Numbered from the stretch's first letter, positions 11,981 through 25,894 are shown. The stretch: DNA of 64,000 bases from Membranipora membranacea (GCA_914767715.1 OU612066.1:3229001-3293000), one strand, 5' to 3'. The notes: generated by a model from the sequence alone, not told the origin. Translations and numbers: made by a program.

Positions 11981-14900
11981 ATGGCGACGAGTTCACCAGC
12001 AGCAGAAGGAGAAGGGCCAGCAGGGGAAGGAAGACAAAGAGCACTATCGTAAGTCTTATTATGGCTTAGAAAATCTCCTCTGTGATAGTTGCATTTTATT
12101 AAGCATCGCCATAATGTGATAGAAGGGTTTGTTTATGGAAGCCGTTATATTAAATTTCCAATTATATGGTGGTCTTGCAGTATTATTATCTATACAGAAG
12201 TAGCCACGTACAACGGTACCATAATTAGACAACATTGCTCTCAAGATACATCTATTTATATAGGAGAAGCGGAGAAAGTCTGTACTTGCTTTTAGGATTA
12301 CAGAAAAGTGCAACTCTAGATGAAATAAAAAAGTCATATCGAAGGGTAAGACGACAATTTATCATTTATAAATCTGCCTATCCTCCTTTTGTTCCTGTTT
12401 GTCTCTCTGTTTATTAATGGGTACAATAAATGAAAATCATTGTGAATTATGATAGAAGCTATTATATTCATATAATAACTTCCACTGTGTGATGTGATTT
12501 GATGATTATGTACCAGTATATTAGTAACAGAATATGTCCAGGAAGGCCCCCTACATGGTATTCGAGGTATTCAGAGTATTAGATATAAGCTTGTGGCAAA
12601 GTAATCATACTACATCAGCTGTAAGTGGCGATATTTTCTGAATAACGGACGTAATATATCGGCTCTGTTGTGCTGAGATCAGTACTGACCCACGTCAGTG
12701 TAAAATGTCGGTCCCTGAAATAAATAATACTTTGAAGGGCTCGGAGACAAGACCCGACTCTACTCTTAACGACAGTACTCACCACATACACATTGCCTAA
12801 TCTTGTGCTGAATACAGGCTGCCTGATCACCAGCATATTATTACTTGATCATCACTCTAAGCCATTCATCACTAGGTGTCTAAAGATATCCATCATTTCC
12901 TTGTTACATCTTCACATAGAGCTCACATCAAAGTTATGCTGCTAAGGAACAACTGCTGCTATATATTCTCCCACCTGGATACAAACTGTGTTGATGATGT
13001 AGAGTCTTGTGTTGTAGAAAGCGCTGACATGCCATCCAGACAAAAACCAGGGAGATGAAACTGCTACGGAATTATTCAAGCAGATAAATCACGCGAACGC
13101 TGTACTTACTGATGAAACCAAACGCAAAATATACGATGCATACGGCTCTATGGGTCTTCATCTAGCTAGCCAAGTGGGCGAAGATAGATTCAAGTCTCTA
13201 CTTATACTGGATCATCCATGCTCAAAGGTAAGAATCAAACGGGCCAGAAGTGGTACCTAGCCATGCCAGTCTACACCGTGTATTGTCTTAAGGGCCTGCT
13301 ACACAGGCCGATGTTTGGTATCTATTAGCATCGACATAGGCTACGATGGGATCGACCTGTGCTCAACGATGTGCATCGTATGCATCTATAGGCAACACCG
13401 GTCTGTTGGTGTTTCAGTCGACTTAGTCTGTCGATCCTCTCTTTTCATTGGCTGATGGGATTATAGCAGTAACGCTCGCTCGAAAAGTATATTGACTATT
13501 ATTGTCTGTGATTGGTTAATAATGAGTCATGATTGTTAAATGGCCATACTGGGATATATAATCAGTCGACCAAAACGTTGGCTGCATCTGCACGTGTAGC
13601 ACATGTTACGATGTTAGCATCGAGCACAGGTTGTTCGTAAGATGCAAAACGTCGGCCCATGTAGCATGGCCATTAGTCTCATTTATATGTGACTTTTTAT
13701 ACTACACTTTAACTGGACTTACACAGTTCCCCCTGCACAGTAGGGTTATTAGTTAATCTGCTAGTAAAGTGGTCAATGATAACCCAGATTTAAAATATTG
13801 TGTCACCAGCCACAGCAAGTTTCTATTTGATCATCAAGCATTGTTATTAATGGGCTGTAAATATTTGGATGAGTTCGAAAGTCACACTTAACAATCTCAT
13901 CAGCATCTCTGATCTCCTATAATGATAAAAAAAATCTGTGCAGGACATGCAAAGTGAAACTTTCACATATCTATTCATCATTATATTAGTTGAATCAACA
14001 AGTTCTATCTTCGCTTTAACTGGCCTCCCTAGTCTGTAGCATCAACGCATTTCATGAATTTTGCCCACTATTAGCTTTACAATGTTATGTTGTGTAATTT
14101 GTTGAGCCTATTGTTGTAACTCAATAAGACACCTGCAATGCACTGTCATACAATTTCATCCAATCTTCTCTTATATGTTTTGCCTTTTGACAATGATAAG
14201 TTTTTTAACTGCCCACACACGTTACTAAACCTGACCGTAGAACACCTGTTACCACTGACTTGATTGATAATTTCACCTTTACTTACAGATACTGCTAGGA
14301 TTCCTATGTTTAATTACGGGATGCTGTTTCTGTTGCTGTTGTTGCGCGTGCTGTAACTGTTGCTGTGGTAAATGTGCTCCCAAGGCGGAGTATGATGAGA
14401 ATTATCAGGGATATGATGACATAGCCGTGAGTACTTTAACTCTTCTGTTGGTTTAATATAATACAATATCATACTCTATATCATATTCTAAATCACAAAT
14501 ATCATGATTTTAGTAAGAGTTATCAGATTTCATACTGCCATTACTACAGCCATGGCCCTATAATCGTAGCTTGGTTTCATTATACATTCAGGTTGCAGTA
14601 CGCGGTAATTTTCTTTAACAAGGTTGAAACTTCAATATGTACTTGTGTAGCTGGTTAAAGGTTACGAAAGGTAAAACTTCATAGCAATACGCTATAATAC
14701 TAAGTATGAAAGTTGGTATAGTGTAGGACTGTATGTTTAATTACTTTTCTGATGGCTCACAAAGGAGACAGTACACCTACCAGTATATATTAGGTGTTGT
14801 GGTAAAGGTAAATCGTTTACAATCGGAGCCGCTGACCTTGATTCACCTCAGGTGTGCACTAGAGATGATGCTTAAGCAGCGTATTTGACTTGACAGACAA

Positions 14901-15234
14901 TTTAGTTGAGACACAAGGACATTTATAAAATATTGGTCACCAGTATAAGAAATATGTGGTCGAGGTAGGGATCCTATCAAACCTGTTCTCAGAGGTTGCT
15001 GCCGTTAAGTGTGCTTGTTACCATGTAACCCTCCTTATAGTTATTACTTTTATGTATTCTTCTTTGTGGCAGGGAGACGGAGGAGGGGCAGGAGGTGCGC
15101 CTATAATAGCTCAACCCACATCAGCTAATGACTCCACACATGATGATAAAGAGAAGCTTATGGCTGAAGCTAATCCCAATACGCCTATAGTACTCGGCCC
15201 CCCTGGAGGTGCTCAATCTTATGGTAGTATTTAA
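11981..15234 (+). CDS. DNAJC5: Cysteine-string protein, DnaJ subfamily C member 5
   Basis: Hsc70 co-chaperone of synaptic/secretory vesicles. Five coding exons (11981-12048, 12264-12345, 13018-13227, 14289-14426, 15073-15234) give 219 aa (vertebrate CSP-alpha has 198). The N-terminus leads into [18 protein letters not shown], the classic CSP opening before the J domain. The J domain carries the HPD motif ([10 protein letters not shown]) that stimulates Hsp70 ATPase, then [18 protein letters not shown]. Exon 4 encodes a hydrophobic stretch and 14 cysteines ([19 protein letters not shown]), the palmitoylated membrane anchor. The C-terminal tail includes TPIVLGPP, comparable to TPIVIQP of CSP. 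The residues before HPD (KALTC) differ from the usual LALKY. The 3'UTR AATAAA is at 15699. Confidence 0.95.
13289..13675. mobile_element. Short inverted-repeat MITE in DNAJC5 intron 3
   Basis: The left end GGGCCTGCTACACAGGCCGA and the right end, read on the complement as GGCCATGCTACATGGGCCGA, form imperfect terminal inverted repeats of about 28 bp. They continue as GATGTTT versus GACGTTTTG. Several GCATCG/CGATGC motifs are repeated inside. No ORF. A target duplication is not clear, so the superfamily is undecided. Confidence 0.6.
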
Positions 15235-15698
15235 CTCTAGTCCCTCATGTGGTGTCCATGAGACAAATATCTGTGCACAATCATCATACAGCCTACCAAA
15301 CCAAACAAGTAACTCTACAAGCCAGCCAAAGATATTGTCTTATAGTAAATTGTCTTTCGTGTATTTAGTAAAGTGCCAAATGTCAGTATCAATGTCAGTA
15401 GACATCTACTCTTTCGAAAGTGCATCACCATATTACCATTATATTGTCTATGGTTGGCTCCTCTTTTACTGACGATTCATGTGATTTTCCTACCTCTTCA
15501 CTCCCGAGATATTGACATATATGAGTATATTGTGGCCGTATTGTAGGCTCAGCAGAATGATCCATGGCCAAATCTGTCAGCAGACAACACTATGGACTTA
15601 TGACCTAAATGACCCCTCAATGATTCCGACAGTGATTTGGTGTTTCCTACAATCAGTGTCTTACTGCTGACTCTATATTATAACACTCTAAACTGTAC

Positions 15699-15704
15699 AA
15701 TAAA
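15699..15704 (+). promoter_or_regulatory. Polyadenylation signal of DNAJC5
   Basis: AATAAA 465 bp after the DNAJC5 stop codon, in an AT-rich context. It is the first canonical hexamer downstream of the gene. Confidence 0.5.
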
Positions 15705-17427
15705 TAACTGAATTATCATACTGGAAATCTGAGCTCTATTGGCAATCAAGTTTCTGATTTTGGTAGTGCGTTACTTGAAAATGTTTTCCACATGTTGGCA
15801 GTGAAATCTGTTGTCAACTGCAAAGGCTACCTTTGATGCAATGTTGGAATTAAATCACTATCTTTGTGTAGTAACATTCACAATAGAGCCCCTTGGAAAC
15901 TATGTGTTATGAATTATATCACCTATATATGTTCTCATGGTTAAATAATTAAGTGGAATGAGTGGACACCATGTTATCCATCTTTTTTGCAGCAAGGTAA
16001 ACTTTAGTCACACACATGCTCTTACATATGGTTTACTATGCCTTTATAAAATATATACTTTTTTTTTCACTTTGAATACTGGTATTTCTCATGACTCGAC
16101 CTTGTAGCTATACTTACCTTTTGTAACAAGCCATAAGCTCCACAGCTGTTTATCTTGTTTTAAACTTCAATGTCTCAAGGAAAGATCCTTTTTTATCGTT
16201 GAGTTATCGATGGCTTTGAACATGAAAAACATTGCTGAGATAACTACAGGGAATATAATGAAATAGGCAGGAATTAATCTGGTAACTTAAGACATATGTC
16301 ACATACCCTCTGATGACATCCCTGATGTCATGTTGGGAAACATTTGAACTAACAATAATTGTCTTCTTCTTTTGCACAGAGTGGACGATTCCCAATTGAT
16401 ACATTATATCTGATTTTAATGCTTTATTCTGCTTATGTCTCTCTTTTTGTGATCAAGTGGAAGCATAGAGGGTTTTTCTAACATTTTTTCATCCTTTTTC
16501 ATCCCTTTATTTATTGCTCTGTGGCGAGTAATCTACCTGTCATCGTGTCATAAGACAGGCTATTGTTTTCAATTGTATCAATACAAAATACACCGTATAA
16601 TATATAAATATGAATTAATGTAGTATCCTGTATTCTGATAAAGTGTCCCCTACGAACCTCAAATAAAAATTGGTTTGTGTGAGTAGAAACAGTAAAGGGC
16701 TATGTTAGAAAGGACGCAGGGTAGCTTGATCTCTCATATCTCTATGTAATTTCTCCGTAGTCAAAATATATATAGATATCTTGGTCCACCATGTTTGCTG
16801 TGGTCAATATAATAATAATTGTCATATTTTCTGACATTATTGATAATTATTGTGTGAATTAGAGTCTGCCTAATGGCATCAAACGGTAATGTAAATGATA
16901 TTGAATTGTTTTATTTGGCTGCTAATGTTGTTGTACCCACAAATTGCTACTGTGTTCAGCGTTCATGATTATAATGTATTGATTTTTGCTATTGTAAGGC
17001 TTATTTCTCTGATGGTACATGTAGTGCTTTGCTGACTCTGCTGTGTGCTACCTCTGTAGCGTGGTGTTAATGTGTGGCTGCTGTTTATAATCAGGTTTCT
17101 CAAACATCACTTGACACATCGTAGCTGACTTGATATTAATTTCTTCATTAGATGTTCTTTGTTGAAGGATATTTTATCTTATATTAGATCGCTGCATCAC
17201 CCTTATCTGATATTAATAGCGCAGTCAGTAGCTTCTTAGAACACATTTTGAGGAGGTTATAACAGCGTCAAATCAAGTTAAAAACTCGCCAGTGCTGCAA
17301 TCCTGACTACCAAGTTGATTGAGCTACAAAACTTATGAGTAAAGAAAAAAAGTGGACAAGAAGACATGCTGACCAGGCAGCTTTGACACAGGACATTACA
17401 AAATCAGGAGGCTAATAATACGCAGAT
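15705..17427. other. Intergenic region upstream of the first transporter
   Basis: AT-rich DNA with no recognised exon, RNA gene or repeat. It must contain the promoter and 5'UTR of the transporter that starts at 17428. No convincing TATA box was seen. Confidence 0.4.
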
Positions 17428-20400
17428 ATGGTACTCACTTCACCCAGCTCCAGCACTGCTGATAACCCTAACGAGTGGACAACTCTGCGTCTAGATGGGG
17501 GCAAACTCTACGCAAAAGTGAAGACTCCCTACTTCCTTTATCTGTTCACATCACTGGCAGCTATCGGCGGATTTCTTTTCGGATACGATACAGGAGTCAT
17601 CTCAGGGGCCATTATTCTCATCAGAAAGGTAAGATCTAAATCTTTCATGCCCTAATGTATATCATGAAAAATGGACAAGTGTACTGCTTTATCATCTGAA
17701 GTTTGATGTTTCGGCATCAAATATGCGCAGATCAATGTAGAAATAGGAAAATTAAAGTGAAAGGAACTATAAGTTGTTTGTCTATAGCAAGCTGGCTCAG
17801 ATGTGATGTGGGGTGTATGTCATTAATAATTAATGTGAAGTTGTATACAGCTGGGGGGTATCTCTCCTGAGAGTACTGATCAGTACACGCTGTGTTTGAT
17901 GTCTCACCCGACTCTCTCATTACTCTCACTATACGGCCTGTTTACACAAAATTATCACTGCTGATCACTATGCTGTTTGATCCGATGCATGTGTTTATAG
18001 AAACAATTTTGTTCCTCACCATTGTAGCCTAATTGTGCTTAAAGTTCTTCTATGGAGAAACTCTCTCGGCAATGCTTGCCTCACATACTCTCTATACACA
18101 GAAAATTTTAAGACTTCTATGCTGACGTTGATTTTACTTTTAGGATTTCATGCTGAACACATCATGGCAAGAGTTTGTGGTTGCCTCTACCATAGGAGCA
18201 GCAGCAGTGTTTGCCCTTGTGGGCGGATACCTGAATGATAAAATCGGTAGAAAGCCAGTCATCTTATTAGCCAGTGTAATATTCACCTCGGGGTCGCTGT
18301 GTATGGCATTCGCTGATGATAAGTTCATGCTTGTCATCGGACGGGTGATAGTCGGCACAGGAATAGGTAAACATTTCACTGTTTAGCATTCAACAGATAT
18401 GACAATAATATGGACATGTAGACACGATAATCTCTGCATCCTCCATGCTCAGACTACAGCATATAAGTTTCTTTCAACTCTACTCTGCGTCTTCCAAATG
18501 TTTAATCCATCGTGGTTTCAAACTTACTTCAGACATTGGTATTTTATTTTAGGCTTATCATCGATGACCATACCCATGTACATAGCAGAGTCTGCTCCGT
18601 CTGACATCAGAGGTAGACTTGTATCTATTAACATAGTCATGGTGGCTGCCGGACAGTTTATAGCTAATTGTGTGGCTGGTCTGTTCAGCTTCACCGACAG
18701 CGGTTGGAGGTCAGTATTATTTAAACACCTTACGCCCATAGAGCTGTACTAACAGCGTCACTGTAAACTGTATCAATGTGCTGTAATTTGTCTTATCCAT
18801 TTAAAAGGAAATTCTATCACCTAGATGCATCATTACTTTTACTTCTATCAAGGTCTGTGGTGAAAATCCCAATTATGAAATAGTCAGGCTTAAGCACATT
18901 GCCTCTCGTAATGCAATATACCATCATGATATGCTATAATTACCTCTGGAGAAAACCCCAATCAAATAAATTGTGGAATATTTAGTTCTCTCAGAGCTCA
19001 GTACTTTTCCCAAACATTATAATGTTGTGAGATGTACTCTCCTGAGTCGTGAGTAGAGCGAGATACAGGCTTCAGTTATTGGAAAGTGAATATCTGCTGC
19101 CAAGTATTAGCTTTTGTCCTCAAGTCATTTAAAATTTATAAGCTGTCATTGGAAAACAGTGGAAGATAATTAAAGTTTCTTAAGTGCTCTTGGCCCTTCC
19201 TCTGATGAGATAAAGTTTCTTCATGTCAGCTTAAAAAAATAGCGTTTTATTTAAAAATCCAATAATGTCATTCCATTATATTTATATATAAAAGTTTTCT
19301 TGACATCAGTTTGAAGAAGAATTTAACACGTCAACAGCGTCACAGTATAACATAATATTTCTCGCTGGGTGAGATGTCAATAAAGTATAATAATTAAAAT
19401 TATTAAGCAACAAAACATTGCAATTCCATCCAGATAGAACACTCCTATATTGTTTACAGGTGACACCAATATGCACTCCCATTAACATACTGTTTTTTTT
19501 ACCCAGGTACATGCTTGGCCTTGGTGCCATTCCTTCGGCAGTACAGTTTGTGGCGTTTTTATTTATGCCTGAGAGCCCGCGTTGGCTAATAACTCAGGGG
19601 CGTGATGCTCAGGCTAAAGAGGTGCTATCTAAGCTGAGAGGAGTGTCAGCAGATATAAATGATGAGTATGAGGGAATCAGGAGTAATATTCTAACTGTCG
19701 CCGAGGAAATAAAACATAGAGGTGAGAAACTTATCATGTCTATTCTATCATGTCTATGTCAATGTCAAGGTTGATTATCGGTTGGTACCTCACACCCTTT
19801 TCCTCATTTACTTGTTATGTGTGAGTCGGTGAGCTAGAAACATGCATCGTCCCAGAGGTCGTCCCTCTTGCTGAAAGTGTCAATCAAGCTAATTTACAAC
19901 CAAGAACATAAATATTTCACACCTAATTTAATATATGGAGGGCAATGACTCAGCCGGCTAGTCATCTCATATAGTGCCGTATCCGATATATTAGGAATGC
20001 CGTGAATGGACTTTAACTGCTCCAGGGGATGCCTACTAAAAGCAGAATAACTAATCTCATTTTGGAGAGATGATTAATAAATTCATTGATTTTTCCGTGG
20101 GCTTAAACTGGTATCTTAAAATATTGGAGCATTAGAGATAATTAAAATGTTCGTTGATTTTTAGTGGGAAAGTTCAACATACTGTTTAGTAGCTGGCTAA
20201 TTGAGTTGTCCTGAAATTGTTTGGCAAAGACATCGACAGTTTACAATTTAATTCATTACCTCTATGAATTGTCACATCAGGTCAGAAAGACGTCTTTCAC
20301 CTAGGCTCGCCATCGTTTTCAAATCTTGTCATTCAAATTCTACTTTAGATCCTACCAGACCTATAATGCTCAATGTCTTACCCGGGTTACATACTGCGCT

Positions 20401-23400
20401 GATACTAAAATCACCAGAGCTTGTGACATTGATGAATTTCTGCTTCTTATCATTGTTCTGATTGCGGAATAAGCTGGGCATTGGTCATAATCCCGAATGG
20501 CCATAATCCGAATGGTAGCACTGGGCATGTGGTGTTAGTTGACTCAGAGTACCTGATTTTTCCCAGGTGGAGAGTCCAACTGAACCATCAATCATTTGAG
20601 TCAGTATATTTAATCACAACTTTGGTACAAACATGCTTTGTACAAATGTACACACCTCCTAGGACTATTTGTTCATCTATCAAAGCCTTGTTATTAATAT
20701 TGGATGGATACTCATAACTTCATTATAATAATCTATAGCCGGAACACAAGCTCCTCCAGATTGTCTAAACTTCCTGGTTTAGCTGATGCCCTGCAGGCCA
20801 TAATATGATTTTAAGATAACACAACATTACAACATTTCCCTCAGCAAATAGCTCTTGTGCTCATAATTTTCTCTTTACCAATTGAAATTATTTGTGCAGA
20901 GAAAATATTCATGAATTTTACATATCTCTATGTCAGCATGGGAAACCTCTAAATCACTCAAAACCTACTAGCTCAAACTGTGGCGGGATAGCTGGTCGAG
21001 GAATTTCACTATTAACCACTTTGTTTGGGAAAGTGGTTGATAATAAAATGCCTCTACCAGCTACCCCGCCACAGTTTGAGCGGCTTAAACTACTCAAAAC
21101 CTAAGCATAATACTGATCTTTTTAAAATGCTTTGTTGTAGATGACAAACCACTATTACTACAGATGGTTCAAACTCCAGCTGTGCTCAGGGCTCTGGTGC
21201 TGGGATGTGGTATTCAGATGGTTCAACAACTCGCTGGTATCAACACTGTCATGTAAGATTGATCTCTACCCTATCTGTTCACCCCCCTCTCCACCTTCCT
21301 GTCCGCACAACCAGGAAAACAATGCTATTAATTGCAAACCTTTGAGCGCCGGTTTTCTTTAGAGATTGTTATTTAGTCTGTAGTTTTTCTCGCAATGATT
21401 TCAACAGACTGTATGTTTCGATGGATCATTACAAAACTATTGCCTACTTTTGGTGTGATACGGTAGTTCAGATCATGTATGGGTTTTGTGGGACCTAATA
21501 AGATTTCCGTGCGATGGCTAGTACTACTAAGAAATTGGCTATGTAAAGATTCCACACGTTTAATCAGGCTCTCTAAAGGTCATTGATTAATGTTCTTAGT
21601 CTATATTTGAGTTCAGCAATCAATTAATTTGTGTTACATTTACCACTTAGTTTCCATTTTGGTGTTTGAGATGATTAAGCAGGGTTTTGATATAAGGCTA
21701 ATATTACGCAATATAAAACTAAACATAACTGTATTATTACCAATATTAATATTGATAGAAGAGCATCTTGATTTATAATATTTAGGTTACTAGCTTCAGC
21801 TTTTTTACCACATAGTTCTAACGGGTAGCAGCGTACTTGTAGTGGGTTGATGACATTAGTAAGTTAATGAGATATCCAATATCGATATCATATGTACCAA
21901 CGTTATCTATATATATCATATGTACCAACGTTATCTATATATATCATATGTACCAACGTTATCTATATATATCATATGTACCAACATTATCTATATATAT
22001 CATATGTACCAACGTTATCTATATATATCATATGTACCAACGTTATCTATATATATCATATGTACCAACGTTATCTATATATATCATATGTACCAACGTT
22101 ATCTATATATATCATATGTACCAACGTTATCTATATATATCATATGTACCAACGTTATCTATATATATCATATGTACCAACGTTATCTATATATATCATA
22201 TGTACCAACGTTATCTATATATATCATATGTACCAACGTTATCTATATATATCATATGTACCAACGTTATCTATATATATCATATGTACCAACGTTATCT
22301 ATATATATCATATGTACCAACGTTATCTATATATATCATATGTACCAACGTTATCTATATATATCATATGTACCAACGTTATCTATATATATCATATGTA
22401 CCAACGTTATCTATATATATCATATGTACCAACGTTATCTATATATATCATATGTACCAACGTTATCTATATATATCATATGTACCAACGTTATCTATAT
22501 ATATCATATGTACCAACGTTATCTATATATATCATATGTACCAACGTTATCTATATATATCAAATGCACGAGCTAAAGAGGCAGTTATTCAGCACGGTGT
22601 GTCAGTGTGGTATGTCAGTGACCACACCACCCGTTAGCGGCTATTAGCACTGCAGCTCACTGAATGTCTAAGCGCAGTAATAACGTCAACAAATCTATCT
22701 ACACAATCTGGCCGTTAAAAATCAACCATTTGTACACAAAACTGTACAAAGACGCCCTGCAATCCCCAAGCTATATATTTTTCATCATTTTGATGCAGGT
22801 ACTACAGCGCCACAATAATAACTATGGCTGGAGTTCGGAGCACAAGAGCAGCAATATGGTTATCTGCGCTCACCAGTTCGGTAAACTTTCTTTTCACAAT
22901 GGTTGGAGTTTACTTAGTAGAAAAGATGGGACGTCGCCCTCTCACCCTTCTCAGCTTATTAGGTAAGTGAGGTACATCAGAGAGTTTGGGACAGTATTAT
23001 TTGAATGTAATTAGGAGTTGTCTCCTTACCAACTAAGTGCAGACAAATAAGTCAGGTTTTTGGGAGCTTCGGCTGTTGATCCTCCTCGGCATAGATGACG
23101 ATTATAATTGACAGGAATCCTCTTGCAGGAATTCATCATTTCATAATCTAAGTGTTGTCAATGCGACATTGAGAATCAATACCAATAGACATGTTCACAT
23201 CTATATAAAAATTGGATTATCTATAATAATAAACTGGTTTGAAACTGATGATAAAGACCCGACTCAAACGCTCCCGGTAGTGAAAACACTTGTGTATCGG
23301 TGGCCGGACTTTGACAGTTCCGTTTTTCGATTGTTATCCCAGCATGCTTTACTATATGTTTGTATATCTGATTTGCAGGTGCCATAGTGAGTCTAGCTGT

Positions 23401-25009
23401 ATTAGGAGTTGGATTTCAGATGGAGGTATCTAAATCACCGATTGTAGAGCTGGATGAATCACCCAGTTCCAACTGCTCACACTATAGGTAATCTGGTTTA
23501 ATTCCATCTCATTAAGTTTCTCAGTGCCTGGCTCCATTGTCACAATTAGCTGACAAGTGTCATAATAATAATATCAGTCAGCTCACAGGGTGTCATTCGC
23601 GATAAACCTAGACATGTGATCAGTTAGAATTCACACTCGAACTTTCTGTATATATAACTGTTTACAGAACATGTGGAGAATGCCGTATGGACATCGGTTG
23701 CGGGTTTTGTTACAATGACCTCGGTAATGAGGGAGTAGGCAATGGCTCATGTCTGGTGACATCACCTAATGACTGGCAGCGGTCAGCGGACGGGCGCTGT
23801 GATCAGTATAACCTAAGGGACACTGATGATAAACTAGTGTGGGCGTATGACTTCTGTCCCACACAGTATTACTGGCTTCCTATGGTGGGGCTAGTCATGT
23901 ATCTCATCTTCTTTGCTCCAGGTTCGTCTTGTAGTTGAGAACTTTTGGCTAGCCACTCTTATTATGTAGGGAATGCTTAAACCATAGACCATAGACCTAC
24001 CAATAATAAAAGTTTATTATTAGTAGGTCTATGGCTTAAACTCATTTTAAATTTCCAAGAAACTTAGTCCTTGAATACAGTGGCTACCTGAAAAAGGCAA
24101 AAGTCTGGGGGGGGGGGGGCTCAGACTAACATTATAACAGAATATGACAAATACTCAATGCCGCATCATCATATCGGAGTTTCATGATATTCTAATGTTT
24201 TCCCAGGTATGGGTCCGATGCCTTGGACTATTAATGCTGAGATATACCCATTATGGGCTCGTGGAGCGGGTAATGGTGCCGCCACTTTTTGTAACTGGTT
24301 CTTCAATCTACTTATCAGCGTCACATTCTTATCTCTAACAGAGACGATCGGTGCTCATGGTAAGATAACTCAGCAGCTATTATCATCAATATTATTATTC
24401 TTGTTTCATGAAAACATGCATATCAAGTGTTGCCTCTAAGTTCTTTGTGGATTTGCAATGCTCATTAACCCATAATATTCTGAGCATTGCCTGATAAACT
24501 ACCTGGATAATTCTCAAGATATTGCATATCAGCCAGGTGAAATTGTGGCAAAAGCATCGTAACCGACTTCCTAACCCATCTTCTTTGGCTACATCTTCTT
24601 CTCCTCATTTTTTACAGGAACTTTTTGGATGTACTTAGGATTCTCAGTATTAGGACTTATATTTCTCACTCTCACCCTACCAGAGACAAAGGGAAAAGAT
24701 TTAGAAGAAATTGAAGGAATATTTGCTAAATCATGGATAGTACCTGATAAAAAGCTCCCCTCTTTATTTAAAAGACGAGACTCTGGGTCTCCATTTAGTT
24801 ATGTTCATATAGATGGGAGCAATAGTAATAGTAACCTGGCTGCTCAAAGCTCGTCCGCAGATACGGAGAGGACGAGTAGGCCCTCCACTGAGGGTGAGAG
24901 CGTAGTGGACGATGCTATAGATACTAAACTGTGCACAAACAGACAGCTCAGTACAACAGATGAGGGAGAAGAGTTTGACGAGGACTCAGACGAGGACAGC
25001 CTGTCCTGA
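17428..25009 (+). CDS. SLC2A13-like proton/myo-inositol cotransporter, paralogue 1
   Basis: Major-facilitator sugar transporter of the HMIT (SLC2A13) type, 659 aa (human HMIT 648). Ten exons: 17428-17628, 18144-18366, 18553-18709, 19507-19721, 21141-21252, 22799-22962, 23379-23487, 23668-23921, 24207-24359, 24618-25009. Twelve membrane helices are expected. TM1 is [15 protein letters not shown]; conserved marks are [12 protein letters not shown]..(D)[56 protein letters not shown] and [13 protein letters not shown]. The long loop before TM10 has the cysteine-rich [17 protein letters not shown] found in HMITs. The last exon adds an acidic, serine-rich cytosolic tail ([15 protein letters not shown]). 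Substrate is inferred from family similarity. Confidence 0.93.
20971..21081. other. 111-nt near-perfect hairpin in transporter-1 intron 4
   Basis: GCTCAAACTGTGGCGGG at the left pairs with CCCGCCACAGTTTGAGC at the right. Pairing continues inward for about 52 positions with only about five mismatches, closed by a 7-nt loop (21023-21029). A 12-bp direct repeat, ACTCAAAACCTA, flanks it at 20956-20967 and 21092-21103. It could be an intronic miRNA-type precursor or a tiny inverted-repeat transposon with target duplication; the flanking repeat favours the latter. Confidence 0.7.
21887..22562 (+). repeat. 28-bp minisatellite, about 24 copies, transporter-1 intron 5
   Basis: The unit ATCATATGTACCAACG + TTATCTATATAT is repeated head to tail about 24 times, with a single visible substitution (AACATT for AACGTT in one unit near 21981). 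The array is nearly 680 bp and sits about 240 bp before exon 6. Because 28 is not a multiple of 3, all three plus-strand frames stay open across the array. The resulting 218-256 aa ORFs are artefacts. Confidence 0.97.
23989..24034. repeat. 46-nt near-perfect hairpin in transporter-1 intron 8
   Basis: CCATAGACCTAC plus AATAATAAA pairs with TTTATTATT plus GTAGGTCTATGG, with one mismatch and a 2-nt loop. The AATAATAAACC/CATAGAC words recall the arm ends of the foldback element near 4961, so the two may share ancestry. A G-homopolymer tract lies nearby at about 24106. Confidence 0.7.
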
Positions 25010-25353
25010 TCATACTGTGACCGTCTGTCCTGATGCATGTAGAATTAATAAGCTCTCCGGGTAAAGAAGCAAAACCGCAACGCATTTTTCACATGTTCAA
25101 AAAATCTTCTCCATCTCGCTCATCACAATCCACTTCCTTGCTATCACCGCTGATATCACTCAACACCGAATTCCATGGATCAAAATTGTGTGTCGCAGAA
25201 AAAATTGTCCAACAAACTGAATACAAATTTTTTTCACTAGTCTTGTTTCATCTGTTTTCCCATTCAAGTATAGAATCTAGTTAGGCTTCCTATTTTACTG
25301 TCTCAGTTCATAATTGCGGTAGTTTCTTCAATTACATAAGTTCAATCTGCATC

Positions 25354-25359
25354 AATAAA
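25354..25359 (+). promoter_or_regulatory. Polyadenylation signal of transporter 1
   Basis: AATAAA 345 bp beyond the transporter-1 stop. It lies upstream of the converging transporter-2 stop at 25895, so the two 3'UTRs need not overlap. Confidence 0.55.
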
Positions 25360-25894
25360 GTTCAGATAAGACTTACTAATGACTTATTTGTTATTGTTTG
25401 TTATATTGTATAATAATCATTATAATTATTTGTGGCAGGTGTCAAAAAAATTGCATAGAGAAAATGGAAGAAAAGGTATGTATATAGAACATTATGGCTG
25501 CTTCTTCTGAATAACTTTACTGTCAAAAGGGCCTTAACTCATAATCTGACTAGTATGTAGGTGATAAATATACATAAATAGATACATGAAATATGTCGCA
25601 AGCACATGTATATCAAATTGCCAGCGTTTTTTCAGCATTAGAAGTTGCTACCCCATGACTGATTTGTCAGCGCATAAAATATGGAGAGCGAAGCATGATA
25701 ATTACTTATTATTGGAAGCCTGAATCAAATTTCCTAAAAAATAACGATCATCCAATAATAAAGATAATTATTTGAAAGAAAACCCTGAATATAAAAAAAC
25801 ATGTGCCAGCTACATGACAACTTGAAATGTAATGTTAGTGGAAGAAATAAAACATTGAGCACCTTTAGAATCAGCGACATAGTTATAGATGAAG

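Noticed and set aside
18710-19506. A duplicated alternative exon in transporter 1 like the 4a/4b pair
   Set aside because: I read the intron after exon 3 looking for a second TM4-TM5 exon and found none.
21887-22562. CRISPR-like array of regularly spaced repeats
   Set aside because: There are no unique spacers. The entire 28-bp unit repeats head to tail, and the genome is animal with spliced genes. It is a minisatellite.
21867-22647. ORFs of 218-256 aa across the minisatellite as a repetitive protein
   Set aside because: All three plus frames are open only because the repeat has no stop and a period of 28. They lie inside a transporter intron.
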